From contig CAZMSM010000002.1 of the NCBI GenBank assembly GCA_964568955.1, forward strand, positions 1 to 64,000: a stretch of 64,000 nt of DNA. The letters run 5' to 3'. The position numbers and the translations under genes are program-made. This document shows positions 52,682-60,640 of the stretch, in pieces. Below the pieces are notes generated by a model. That model was not told the origin of the DNA. It searched no databases and worked only from the letters and a program-made list of their open reading frames with translations. Origin of the DNA: UBA1447 sp964568955. Its GTDB lineage: Bacteria; Bacillota; Clostridia; Oscillospirales; Acutalibacteraceae. Position 1 is the stretch's first letter. Each line of letters opens with the position of its first letter.

Positions 52682-53618
52682 GGTTGAACTCCTCTCCGAT
52701 TTTTTCTATCACTCTCAGGCGGGCACTTCTGCAGCGCGGGTTGTTTTCAATTTGTTGAGGGGACGGTTTTTTCGCTTTGAAGGGTAAAAGCCCTTTTGGC
52801 ATTTTACCGCATACACAAATGGGGAACTGAGGCGGGCATGTGCACCCGGCGCAAAAAGTGGCGAATTTTTTCTTTACAATCCTATCCTCTAATGAATGGA
52901 AGGTGATAATAGCAAGCCTGCCGCCAAGCGCAAGGGATTCAAACATCGTATCCAGCGCTGAGCCCAAATAGCTTAGCTCCCCGTTTACTTCAATACGCAG
53001 TGCCTGAAAGGTTCTGCGTGCCGGGTGACCGCCCTGCCTGCGGGCTGCCGCGGGAATTGCTGTTTTAATGATGTCAACCAGTTCAAAGGTTGTTTCAATC
53101 GGTTTGCTTGCTCGTGCTTTCACGATTGCCCTGGAAATTGAGGGCGCATATCGTTCCTCACCATATTCATAGAGTATCTTTTGCAAAGCACCTTGAGGAA
53201 GTTCATTGACCAAATCCGCAGCGCTCACCCCTTGCATGCTCATGCGCATATCAAGCGGGGCATCGTTATGGAAAGAAAAGCCACGTTCTGCCGTGTCTAA
53301 CTGATGCGAGCTAACCCCTAAATCCGCTAAAATTCCATCCGTCTTTGCCAAAGCGTTTTCCACCAGTATGGTCTGTAAATTTGTAAAATTGTCGTTCACT
53401 ACGGTTACATTTTTAAATTTGCCCAACCGCTCCATCAGCGTTTCCACTGCTTCGGGGTCCCGATCAATGGCTATCAGGCGGCCATTTTCAAGTTTTGCCG
53501 CAATGGCTGCACTGTGCCCCCCGCCGCCGGCGGTACAATCGACATATACGCCGTTGGGTTTAATGTTGAGTGCGTCAACCGCTTCGTCAAAAAGAACCGG
53601 AACATGTTCAAAGTCCAT
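52668..53618 (-). CDS. rsmH: 16S rRNA (cytosine1402-N4)-methyltransferase RsmH
   Basis: Methylates C1402 in the decoding centre of 16S rRNA. The 316 residues have HVPVLFDEAVDAL, the S-adenosylmethionine loop VDCTAGGGGHSAAI, ADLGVSSHQLDTAERGFSF, RTFQALRIEVNGEL and the C-terminal FHSLEDRIVK. A cysteine-rich stretch (FCAGCTCPPQFPICVCG) follows, which may bind metal. ATG at 53618 with AAGGAG upstream. It lies 9 bp after mraZ. Confidence 0.97.
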   Translation of the reverse strand: MDFEHVPVLFDEAVDALNIKPNGVYVDCTAGGGGHSAAIAAKLENGRLIAIDRDPEAVETLMERLGKFKNVTVVNDNFTNLQTILVENALAKTDGILADLGVSSHQLDTAERGFSFHNDAPLDMRMSMQGVSAADLVNELPQGALQKILYEYGEERYAPSISRAIVKARASKPIETTFELVDIIKTAIPAAARRQGGHPARRTFQALRIEVNGELSYLGSALDTMFESLALGGRLAIITFHSLEDRIVKKKFATFCAGCTCPPQFPICVCGKMPKGLLPFKAKKPSPQQIENNPRCRSARLRVIEKIGEEFNHGES

Positions 53619-53627
53619 GACTGCTCC

Positions 53628-54083
53628 TTAAAACTGAAAGTGGATTGCCGTATCTTCGCCCTTGGCCTTCTTGGCTTTTCTCGCCGCATCTCTTTGGGCA
53701 CGCATTGCCTCGTAATCCGTCTTGTTCCAGATTTCAAAGTGACGCCCTGCACCAAAAAGAAGAACCTCTTTTTCGAGGTTGGCATATTGGCAAAAATCCG
53801 CGCTGATGGTTATACGGCCCTGTTGGTCAACTTCCACAACATCCAAATTTTCATAAATGTCCCTGAGCATATCTGTCAGGTCCCTGCCTGCGGTCATACC
53901 GGCGGTAGCTATCTTGACGGCTTCCTCCCAGTCTTCCGGTGTATAGCCGGACAGGCATTTATCCCCACTCATGGGCTTATAGAGCAAAAATGTTTTGCCC
54001 AAAAAGTCACGAAGTTTTGTAGGGATAAAAAGCCTGTTATTTTTGTCAATACTATGAGAATAATTACCCGCAAACAAGGCCAT
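53628..54083 (-). CDS. mraZ: Transcriptional regulator MraZ
   Basis: AbrB-like ring-forming DNA-binding protein that represses its own dcw promoter in other bacteria. The 151 residues hold two SpoVT/AbrB-like repeats (YSHSIDKNNRLFIPTKLRDFLG and VVEVDQQGRITISADFCQYA). First gene of the 13-kb cluster; three direct TAGG repeats in its promoter at 54133-54157 are likely its binding sites. ATG at 54083 with GGAGGGG upstream. Confidence 0.96.
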   Translation of the reverse strand: MALFAGNYSHSIDKNNRLFIPTKLRDFLGKTFLLYKPMSGDKCLSGYTPEDWEEAVKIATAGMTAGRDLTDMLRDIYENLDVVEVDQQGRITISADFCQYANLEKEVLLFGAGRHFEIWNKTDYEAMRAQRDAARKAKKAKGEDTAIHFQF

Positions 54084-54132
54084 TTTTACCCCTCCAATCC
54101 CTTATTTTTAAAAATGAATTTTACCGATTTAT

Positions 54133-54157
54133 GCCTATTCGCTCCTAATTGACCCTA
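54133..54157 (-). promoter_or_regulatory. MraZ-type direct repeats
   Basis: On the minus strand TAGGN occurs three times at exact 10-bp intervals (TAGGG, TAGGA, TAGGC). MraZ is known to bind tandem GG-containing pentamers with this spacing just downstream of its promoter; the -10 box overlaps the first repeat. Confidence 0.65.
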
Positions 54158-54184
54158 TTGTAACACATCACGCACACAAATCAA
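54157..54184 (-). promoter_or_regulatory. Promoter of the mraZ-ftsZ cluster
   Basis: TTGATT (54179-54184), 16-bp spacer, TACAAT (54157-54162) on the minus strand, with the leader of about 70 nt before mraZ. Confidence 0.65.
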
Positions 54185-54302
54185 GCATTTTTATAAAATA
54201 TCGGTCGTTTTATCAATCTTTTTTTGAACAATTGTTGTCATTTGCCGGTGGTATACAACATATAGTATTTTGCAAACATAGGCGGCTGCCGGGCAGGGCG
54301 AA

Positions 54303-54341
54303 AAAAAAGACCTGTAAACCACATGGTTACAGGTCTTTTTT
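54303..54341. terminator. Bidirectional terminator after yebC
   Basis: AAAAAAGACCTGT pairs with ACAGGTCTTTTTT around a short ACC/GGT extension, giving A/T-rich flanks on both sides. Only minus-strand genes flank it: it ends yebC and precedes the mraZ promoter. Confidence 0.9.
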
Positions 54342-54437
54342 AAATATTATATGTAACGTTAAAGCTATTGTTCGTTGTTATCGTCCGTTGCTATCGTTGA
54401 ACTTATTTTTTCTAAGTCCCTCGTCCAACGCCACCGC

Positions 54438-55169
54438 CTATTCCTCGTCCATATCCCAATTATGCCAAACCGCTTGGACGTCGTCGTTGTCCTCAAACAT
54501 TTCCAGCATTTTTTCCATGTTTTTAATATCGTCTTCGGCGGTCAGCTTGGTAAATACGCATGGCACAAATTCAATTTCCGCCGAAAGGAAGGTGTAGCCC
54601 TTTGCCTCCAGCGCATCCCTGACGGTGCCAAAGTCGTTGGGTTCTGTGCGGACGACGTACACATCCTCTTCGGTTAAAAGGTCTGCCGCACCGGCATCTA
54701 AGGCGTCTTCCATGAGCTTGTCCTCGTCAACGCCTTCTTGCTCAATAGCCAGAACCCCTTGCCGGCCGAACATAAAGGATACGCAACCACTTTGCCCCAT
54801 GTTGCCGCCGTATTTGTCAAAATAATGGCGGATATCGGCAACGGTGCGATTCCTGTTTTCCGTCAACGTTTCTACAATAACGGCTATACCGGAAGGACCG
54901 TAGCCCTCGTAGATAATCTCTTCATAGTTTTGGTCGTCGCCCTCGCCCGCTGCTTTTTTGATGATGCGCTCGAGGTTTTCATTGGGCACATTGTTCGCCT
55001 TACCTTTGGCGATGGCATCTTTAAGCTTTGCGTTGATTGTGGGGTCCGGCCCGCCCTCTTTAACGGCAACGGCAATTTCACGCCCGATTTTGGTAAAGAT
55101 TTTGGCGCGCTGCGTGTCTGTTTTTTCTTTTTTGCGTTTGATGTTACTCCACTTGGAATGTCCTGCCAT
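54438..55169 (-). CDS. YebC/PmpR family protein
   Basis: Conserved cytoplasmic protein of the TACO1/YebC family; some members are transcription regulators and others relieve ribosome stalling at proline runs. The 243 residues open MAGHSKWSNIKRKKEKTD and contain GPDPTINAKLKDAIAKGKANNVPNE-type helices, GYGPSGIAVIVE and the acidic C-terminus (FEDNDDVQAVWHNWDMDEE). ATG at 55169 with GAGGCGGG upstream. It has a near-consensus promoter at 55206-55234 and a terminator at 54303. Confidence 0.95.
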   Translation of the reverse strand: MAGHSKWSNIKRKKEKTDTQRAKIFTKIGREIAVAVKEGGPDPTINAKLKDAIAKGKANNVPNENLERIIKKAAGEGDDQNYEEIIYEGYGPSGIAVIVETLTENRNRTVADIRHYFDKYGGNMGQSGCVSFMFGRQGVLAIEQEGVDEDKLMEDALDAGAADLLTEEDVYVVRTEPNDFGTVRDALEAKGYTFLSAEIEFVPCVFTKLTAEDDIKNMEKMLEMFEDNDDVQAVWHNWDMDEE

Positions 55170-55205
55170 TTCTTCCCGCCTCTGTATGATTTATTCTTGT
55201 TTGAA

Positions 55206-55234
55206 ATTGTAGCATTGAGGTGTATTTATGTCAA
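55206..55234 (-). promoter_or_regulatory. Sigma-A promoter of yebC
   Basis: TTGACA (55229-55234), 17-bp spacer, TACAAT (55206-55211) on the minus strand. Confidence 0.85.
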
Positions 55235-55266
55235 GGCACGCAAGGCTTACAAAAGCACGGTTCGTG

Positions 55267-56172
55267 TTAATTTTCAGTAAGCTTGAAGCCCTCGCCGACG
55301 ATTTCGCCCGCTTCGGAAATGATGATAAAGGGGTTTTCGTCATAATGCTTGATGATTCGATTAAGTTTGGAAACCTCGCTGCTGCGCACGGCGCAGATGA
55401 GCATACTCTTATGATGACCGGTGTAGCCGCCTTGAACGGGTAAAATAGTCACGCCGCGTTTCATTTGCGTTGTGACGGCCTTTGATATTTCCGTCGCGTG
55501 GTCGGTAACCACCATGAGCATTTTGCCGTTACCGGTGCCGTAAAGCACATAATCAATCACACGAGAACACACAAAAATAACAATCGCCGCATAAAGTGCG
55601 CTTTCCATACTTTTGAACACCAAGGCCGCCGCGGCAACGATCAGGGCGTCGGAGGCCAGGATAACCCGCCCCATGGAAATGTGCGGCCACCTCTTGCGAA
55701 TAATTCTACCAAGGATATCCGTTCCGCCGGTGGTGGCACCCCGGACAAATACCAAGGCTAGCCCGGCCCCCGTTATCGCACCGCAAAACAAGGCAGCAAG
55801 GAGTTTGTCGCCCGTATACTCAGGGAAAAAAGGCGCAAAAGCATCCAGCATAATGGATAGAATGACCGTTGCCCAAAGCGTTTTTGCCACAAATTTCCAC
55901 CCCAAACGCATCCAGGCAAACAAAATGAGGGGAATGTTGAGCAGAAAATAAGTCAAGCCGACAGGTGCATTGAACAAATGGTTGAATATGATGGCAAGAC
56001 CGGTAACCCCGCTTTGCGCAATCCCGTTGGGCACGGCAAAAATCAAAACCCCGGCTGCGTAAAGAGCGCAGCCGGTAAACCAAAAAAGGTTGTCCAGCAG
56101 CAAATCTTTTACGGCGGAGGGGGTAATTTTATTCGCTTTAACCTTGGTTTTTTCCATATTCGCTACTTTCAT
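55267..56172 (-). CDS. YitT family membrane protein
   Basis: Integral membrane protein of unknown transport or regulatory role; homologues include B. subtilis YitT. The 301 residues have about six N-terminal helices (FAVPNGIAQSGVTGLAIIFNHL, GLALVFVRGATTGGTDILGRII) and a soluble C-terminal DUF2179 domain (KAVTTQMKRGVTILPVQGGYTG). The start is ATG at 56172 or five codons later at 56157; no strong ribosome binding site decides. It follows mrnC by 20 bp and may be translated with obgE and mrnC. Confidence 0.88.
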   Translation of the reverse strand: MKVANMEKTKVKANKITPSAVKDLLLDNLFWFTGCALYAAGVLIFAVPNGIAQSGVTGLAIIFNHLFNAPVGLTYFLLNIPLILFAWMRLGWKFVAKTLWATVILSIMLDAFAPFFPEYTGDKLLAALFCGAITGAGLALVFVRGATTGGTDILGRIIRKRWPHISMGRVILASDALIVAAAALVFKSMESALYAAIVIFVCSRVIDYVLYGTGNGKMLMVVTDHATEISKAVTTQMKRGVTILPVQGGYTGHHKSMLICAVRSSEVSKLNRIIKHYDENPFIIISEAGEIVGEGFKLTEN

Positions 56173-56192
56173 AACAACCGCTGCCGATTATT

Positions 56193-56588
56193 TTACCGGC
56201 CATCGTCTTCATAGATGATGTCGAACAGTTCGTGCACACGGTCGATTTTTTCACTCAGATAAAGCCAGCCAAAAAGTGCTTCGAGCCCGGTTGAGGCGTG
56301 GTACTGTGCCTCGGTCGCATTTTTGGGTTTATGGCCGGAATTTGCGTTCCTGCCGCGTTTGTAAATGGCAAGCTCATCCTCGGTGAGTAGGGGCAAAACA
56401 AGCTCTACCGCAAGGGCTTGTGCGCCCGCGCAAACGCGTTTTGCGCACATTTCATGCAGTTTGCCGACCGGGCGGTTAGCCTGCTTGACCACTCTTTCCC
56501 TTACCAGCAGGTCAAAAACAGTGTCGCCTATAAAGGCGAGTGTCAGCGGGCTTAACAGTCCCGGAGACCCCGCATCATTATGGGACAT
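56193..56588 (-). CDS. mrnC: Mini-ribonuclease III
   Basis: Processes 23S rRNA precursor ends; it is an RNase III catalytic domain without an RNA-binding domain. The 131 residues have LTLAFIGDTVFDLLVRERVV (catalytic Asp), NATEAQYHASTGLEALFGWLYL (catalytic Glu) and YKRGRNANSGHKPK. The frame opens at 56711 inside obgE; ATG at 56588, overlapping the obgE stop by 11 bp, gives the normal size. Restricted mainly to Bacillota and cyanobacteria. Confidence 0.94.
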   Translation of the reverse strand: MSHNDAGSPGLLSPLTLAFIGDTVFDLLVRERVVKQANRPVGKLHEMCAKRVCAGAQALAVELVLPLLTEDELAIYKRGRNANSGHKPKNATEAQYHASTGLEALFGWLYLSEKIDRVHELFDIIYEDDGR

Positions 56589-57849
56589 AGTCGAATTCAA
56601 AATCATAAATTGAAACGGTGTCTCCTTCCGTAATGCCTTTTTCCACAAGTGCGTCAATAACTCCGCTTGAAATGAGAATACGTTGGAAATATTGCAAGGA
56701 CTCATAGTCATCCATATCTGTTTTTTGAAGAATTTTTAGCAGCCATTCCGACTCCACAAAATAAATCTCGTCATAAATATTCACCGTAAAACCGCTGTCT
56801 TTTTGCTTTTCAAAAAACTCCAGCGGGATCTCTTGCGCCTCAAACTTTTTTACCGGGGGCAAGGTTTGCAGTTTAGCGGCGATGGCATTGACAAGTTCCG
56901 CCGTGCCTTCCGCAATCGGCGCACACATGGTATAAAACGCGTAGCCTTTGCCGGTGATATAGTCCCGAAGCCTTTCCAACTGCTCGGGCGTGGCCAAATC
57001 GGTTTTATTGGCCGCCACAATCTGCGGGCGTTTGGCAAGTTCAGGGTCAAATGTTTCCAGTTCAGCATTGATTTTTTCAAAGTCTTCCACGGGGTCACGG
57101 CCTTCACTGCCGCCGGCATCCAAAATATGCACCAACATGCGGCAACGCTCCACATGGCGCAGGAATTCATGCCCGAGCCCGACACCTTCGCCCGCGCCTT
57201 CAATGAGCCCGGGGATATCCGCCATAACAAAGGACTGCCCTTCCCCGATATAAACAACGCCAAGCACAGGTGTTATTGTTGTAAAATGATAATCCGCTAT
57301 AATCGGCTTTGCCTCACTGACAACGGAAATGAGCGTGGACTTGCCGACATTGGGGAAGCCTAGCAAGCCGACATCTGCCATCAATTTGAGTTCCAGTTCA
57401 ACTTCCCATTCCTCACCCGGTGTGCCGTCTTTTGCAAAGTTTGGCGCCTGACGTGTGGGTGTGGCAAAATGGCTGTTCCCCCACCCGCCCCTGCCGCCTT
57501 TTGCGGCAACAAAGGGCTGCGTGGTAGACATATCTGCCATGACAGTTCCACTTGCCACCTCACGGATAATGGTGCCGCGGGGGACGCGGATAACAAGGTC
57601 TTCGCCTGTTTTGCCCGCGCGCCGTCTCGGTTCGCCATTTGCACCGTTTGGGGCGGTGTATTTGCGTTTGTACTTAAAGTCGGCGAGTGTTGCCAAGTTT
57701 TCATCAACCTGAAACACAACATTGCCGCCCTTGCCGCCATCCCCGCCTTCGGGGCCGCCGGCTGCGACATATTTTTCACGGCGGAAAGCTACCTTGCCAT
57801 CTCCGCCGCCGCCTGCCTTTATCTTGATTTTTGCCTTGTCTACAAACAT
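56578..57849 (-). CDS. obgE: GTPase Obg
   Basis: Essential GTPase tied to 50S assembly and growth control. The 423 residues have the glycine-rich Obg fold (GGGGDGKVAFRREKYVAAGG), the G domain with GFPNVGKSTLIS, DIPGLIEGAGEGVGLGHEFLRH, NKTDL, and the C-terminal OCT domain (FTVNIYDEIYFVES, ILISSGVIDALVEKGITEGD). Length is normal for Bacillota. ATG at 57849 with AAGGAG upstream. It lies 40 bp downstream of the KDPG aldolase gene, so it may be read from the sugar operon as well. Confidence 0.97.
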   Translation of the reverse strand: MFVDKAKIKIKAGGGGDGKVAFRREKYVAAGGPEGGDGGKGGNVVFQVDENLATLADFKYKRKYTAPNGANGEPRRRAGKTGEDLVIRVPRGTIIREVASGTVMADMSTTQPFVAAKGGRGGWGNSHFATPTRQAPNFAKDGTPGEEWEVELELKLMADVGLLGFPNVGKSTLISVVSEAKPIIADYHFTTITPVLGVVYIGEGQSFVMADIPGLIEGAGEGVGLGHEFLRHVERCRMLVHILDAGGSEGRDPVEDFEKINAELETFDPELAKRPQIVAANKTDLATPEQLERLRDYITGKGYAFYTMCAPIAEGTAELVNAIAAKLQTLPPVKKFEAQEIPLEFFEKQKDSGFTVNIYDEIYFVESEWLLKILQKTDMDDYESLQYFQRILISSGVIDALVEKGITEGDTVSIYDFEFDYVP

Positions 57850-57889
57850 TTTTTCTCCTTCGCATCATGTACACTGTCATAACTGTAAT

Positions 57890-58543
57890 TTATTGTGCCC
57901 TTGCCTCTTGGACGGCCGCCACAAATTGCTTTGCGGTTGCCGTTACAAGTGCGTAGTCGCCCGTTTTGGCACCCGCCGTGAGTGCACCGCCAACCCCCAG
58001 GGCAACAGCGCCCGCTTTTATCCACTCGCCGGCGTTAGAAACATTCACGCCGCCCGTGGGCATCATTTTTGCATAGGGGATAGGCCCCTTAATCGCTTTA
58101 ATAATAGCCGGGCCGAACAGTTCCCCCGGGAATATCTTTAAAATATCCGCGCCCGCCTCCATTGCCAGCACCGCTTCGCGTATTGTCATAACACCCGGCA
58201 TCACCGGCACGCGGTAACGGTTGCACATCTCAACCGTCTGCGGGTCGAAATAGGGGCTGACAATGTAACTTGCCCCTGCCAGCATTGCAATTCTGGCAGT
58301 CGCCGCATCCATTACGGTACCGGCACCCAAAATAATTTGGTCAGGTGTGTATTTTTTTGCCAAGCTCTCTATCACTTTATCCGCATGAGGCACGGTGAAG
58401 GTCAGCTCAATAGCAGCGATGCCGCCTTCGATACAAGCGTCTGTTATCCTTGCGGCTTGATCGCAACTTTCCGCTCGGACAACGGCTACCACACCGCATT
58501 GCTGAATCTTTGTTAAGATAATCTCTTTATCCGTTTTATTCAT
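57890..58543 (-). CDS. KDPG/KHG aldolase
   Basis: Splits 2-keto-3-deoxy-6-phosphogluconate to pyruvate and glyceraldehyde-3-phosphate, the last step of hexuronate breakdown and of the Entner-Doudoroff path. The 217 residues form a class I aldolase barrel: IAAIELTFT (Glu46), LGAGTVMDA, and ADILKIFPGELFGP with Schiff-base Lys136. It lies 15 bp after the KDG kinase, consistent with consecutive pathway steps. ATG at 58543 with AGGGGAT upstream. Confidence 0.94.
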   Translation of the reverse strand: MNKTDKEIILTKIQQCGVVAVVRAESCDQAARITDACIEGGIAAIELTFTVPHADKVIESLAKKYTPDQIILGAGTVMDAATARIAMLAGASYIVSPYFDPQTVEMCNRYRVPVMPGVMTIREAVLAMEAGADILKIFPGELFGPAIIKAIKGPIPYAKMMPTGGVNVSNAGEWIKAGAVALGVGGALTAGAKTGDYALVTATAKQFVAAVQEARAQ

Positions 58544-58558
58544 ACTGCACTATCCCCT

Positions 58559-59656
58559 CTATCGTTGCACTCTCGCTGTGCCACCTTTTATCAAGGCCTC
58601 TACTTCGCTTTTGGCGGCCATGGATGTATCCCCCGGTGTGGTCATCGCCAGTGCCCCGTGTGCAACACCATAATTGACCGCCTGTTGCGCGTCGTCGGTT
58701 GTTATTAGCCCATAAATAAGCCCCGAGGCAAAACTATCCCCGCCGCCTATTCTATCATAGACTTCGAGTCTGTCAAGGCTTATCCCTTTACACAGTTTGC
58801 CATCGGCCCAACAAATGGCACTCCAATCGTTGACAGTAGCGGTTTTCACACTGCGCAAAGTGGTTGCAACCACCTTAAAATTTGGGTAAATTTTCACGGC
58901 GTTTTCAATCATCTTGACATAACCGTCAATATTCAACTCCCGTAAGTTTTCGTCATTGCCTTGCACGTTCAGCCCGAGGCAGGCCGTAAAATCTTCCTCA
59001 TTGCCGACCATTACATCGACATAAGAGGCAATCTCTTGATTAACCTGCTGTGCTTTGTCTTTACCGCCGATACTTTTCCATAGCGACGCGCGGTAATTCA
59101 AATCATAGGAAACAACCGTGCCGAATTTTTTAGCGGATTTGACCGCTTCAATAACCACTTGCGCGGTTGAATCCGAAAGTGCCGCAAAGATGCCGCCCGT
59201 GTGAAGCCACCGAACCCCCAGTGTGCCAAAGATGTAATCCCAGTCAACATCACCGGTTTTTAGTTGAGAGGCCGCTGAGTTGCCCCTGTCGGACACACCG
59301 ACAGCACCCCTTACGCCAAACCCACGCTCGGTAAAGTTGAGCCCATTGCGCACATTTTTGCCGATACCGTCGTAAGGGACCCATTGTATGAGCGTGGGGT
59401 CAACCCCGCCTTGCAAAATGAAATCTTCAATGAGCCTGCCAACCTCGTTGTCCGCCAGGGCAGTCACAACAGCCGTTTTCAGCCCAAAGCAGCGGCGCAG
59501 GCCACGCGCGACGTTATATTCCCCGCCGCCTTCCCAAACGCGGAAGTTGCGTGCGGTTTTTATGCGCGTGTCGCCGGGGTCCAGGCGCAACATAACCTCG
59601 CCAAGCGCCAACATGTCGAACGCGCAGTCCTCAGCAGGTCGTAGTTTTAAAAGCAA
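58559..59656 (-). CDS. 2-keto-3-deoxygluconate kinase (PfkB family)
   Basis: Phosphorylates 2-keto-3-deoxygluconate, the product of mannonate dehydratase. PfkB features in the 365 residues: MLALGEVMLRLDPGD near the start, the WEGGGEYNVARGL sugar-binding segment, VSYDLNYRASLW, and DRIGGGDSFASGLIYGL with the catalytic Asp. GGGAG stands 7 bases before TTG at 59656, which is preferred to GTG at 59665. The neighbours (SDR mannonate oxidoreductase and KDPG aldolase) support KDG as the substrate; another ketose is possible. Confidence 0.9.
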   Translation of the reverse strand: MLLKLRPAEDCAFDMLALGEVMLRLDPGDTRIKTARNFRVWEGGGEYNVARGLRRCFGLKTAVVTALADNEVGRLIEDFILQGGVDPTLIQWVPYDGIGKNVRNGLNFTERGFGVRGAVGVSDRGNSAASQLKTGDVDWDYIFGTLGVRWLHTGGIFAALSDSTAQVVIEAVKSAKKFGTVVSYDLNYRASLWKSIGGKDKAQQVNQEIASYVDVMVGNEEDFTACLGLNVQGNDENLRELNIDGYVKMIENAVKIYPNFKVVATTLRSVKTATVNDWSAICWADGKLCKGISLDRLEVYDRIGGGDSFASGLIYGLITTDDAQQAVNYGVAHGALAMTTPGDTSMAAKSEVEALIKGGTARVQR

Positions 59657-59689
59657 ATTGATCACTCCCGCGTTTTATTACACCGGTGT

Positions 59690-60541
59690 CTACACGCCGG
59701 AAAAAGCCGAAAAACCACCGTCCACAGGCAAAATAACGCCGGTGATAAAGCCCGAATACGCTTCGTCACACAAAAATAGAAGTGCACCCGTTAAATCCGC
59801 CGGCACACCAAACCTGCCAAGGGGCGTGTGTGATAAAATTTTATCGGACCGTGGCGTCAGCGAACCGTCTTGATTGTACAGCAGTGTTTTGTTTTGATTG
59901 GTCGCGAAAAATCCCGGTGCCAAGGCATTGACACGCAGCCCCACATCCGCAAAGTGCACCGCCATAAACTGCGTAAAGTTTGAAACTGCCGCTTTTGCCG
60001 CCGAGTAGGCGGGGATTTTCGTCAGCGGCCTGTAGGAGTTCATGGAGGATATGTTCAAAATACAAGCATTTTGTTTGTCCACCATGTCAATCGCAAAAGT
60101 TTGGGTTGTTAAAAGTGTACCCAAAAAGTTTAGGTTAAAAACAAACTGGATACCCTCGGGGTCCAGGTCAAAAAAGGTCTTGAGGCCTTCGGCTCTTGCC
60201 GTTAAATCCCCCGGTTCAAACGTTTCTTTTGTCGTATTGCCCAGGGGCGAGTTGCCGCCTGCGCCGTTGACCAAAATATCGCAAGTACCCAGTTTTTCCG
60301 CAACCGTTTTCCTCGCCTGCTCCAGGCTTTCTTTTTCGAGCACGTTGCAAAGTACCGCAATAGCAGTCCCCTTGTTGGCGTTAATTTCGTCCGCAACCGC
60401 CTGCGCGGCTTCCAATTTCAAATCGAGAATCGCCACTTTAACACCAAACGCCGCTAAATCTTTGGCAAAACCGCTGCAAAGCACACCGCCGCCGCCCGTA
60501 ATGACCGCGACTCTATCCTTCAAATTTTCATGACCCAGCAT
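59690..60541 (-). CDS. SDR D-mannonate oxidoreductase (fructuronate reductase), UxuB-type
   Basis: Short-chain dehydrogenase reducing D-fructuronate to D-mannonate in glucuronate catabolism, as in B. subtilis, where the equivalent gene lies beside uxuA. The 283 residues have AVITGGGGVLCSGFAKDLA (cofactor loop), NGAGGNSP, and the YSAAKAAVSNF Tyr-Lys pair, and a C-terminal GVILPVDGGFSAFSG. Mannonate dehydratase (uxuA) and hexuronate isomerase (uxaC) are not in the window, so the path is incomplete here. ATG at 60541 with AAAGGAAGGG upstream; an inverted repeat lies in the leader. Confidence 0.87.
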   Translation of the reverse strand: MLGHENLKDRVAVITGGGGVLCSGFAKDLAAFGVKVAILDLKLEAAQAVADEINANKGTAIAVLCNVLEKESLEQARKTVAEKLGTCDILVNGAGGNSPLGNTTKETFEPGDLTARAEGLKTFFDLDPEGIQFVFNLNFLGTLLTTQTFAIDMVDKQNACILNISSMNSYRPLTKIPAYSAAKAAVSNFTQFMAVHFADVGLRVNALAPGFFATNQNKTLLYNQDGSLTPRSDKILSHTPLGRFGVPADLTGALLFLCDEAYSGFITGVILPVDGGFSAFSGV

Positions 60542-60561
60542 ACTAATACCCTTCCTTTTGC

Positions 60562-60590
60562 GTGAAAGCCGTCCCTTTCACACCATTATA
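60562..60590 (-). promoter_or_regulatory. Candidate promoter and operator before uxuB-like gene
   Basis: TATAAT on the minus strand (60585-60590) is followed by a perfect 7-bp inverted repeat (GTGAAAG-N6-CTTTCAC, 60562-60581) at the start of transcription. The -35 is weak, typical of a regulated promoter. No regulator gene is beside it. Confidence 0.45.
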
Positions 60591-60617
60591 TTTTTATGTA
60601 TCTTTATAATCCTTATG

Positions 60618-60634
60618 CACCGCTGACGGCGGTG
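60618..60634 (-). terminator. Small hairpin after the Gfo/Idh gene
   Basis: CACCGC-TGACG-GCGGTG, a perfect 6-bp stem just after the stop at 60641. No T-tract, so a weak end or processing site. Confidence 0.4.
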
Positions 60635-60640
60635 TTCATC

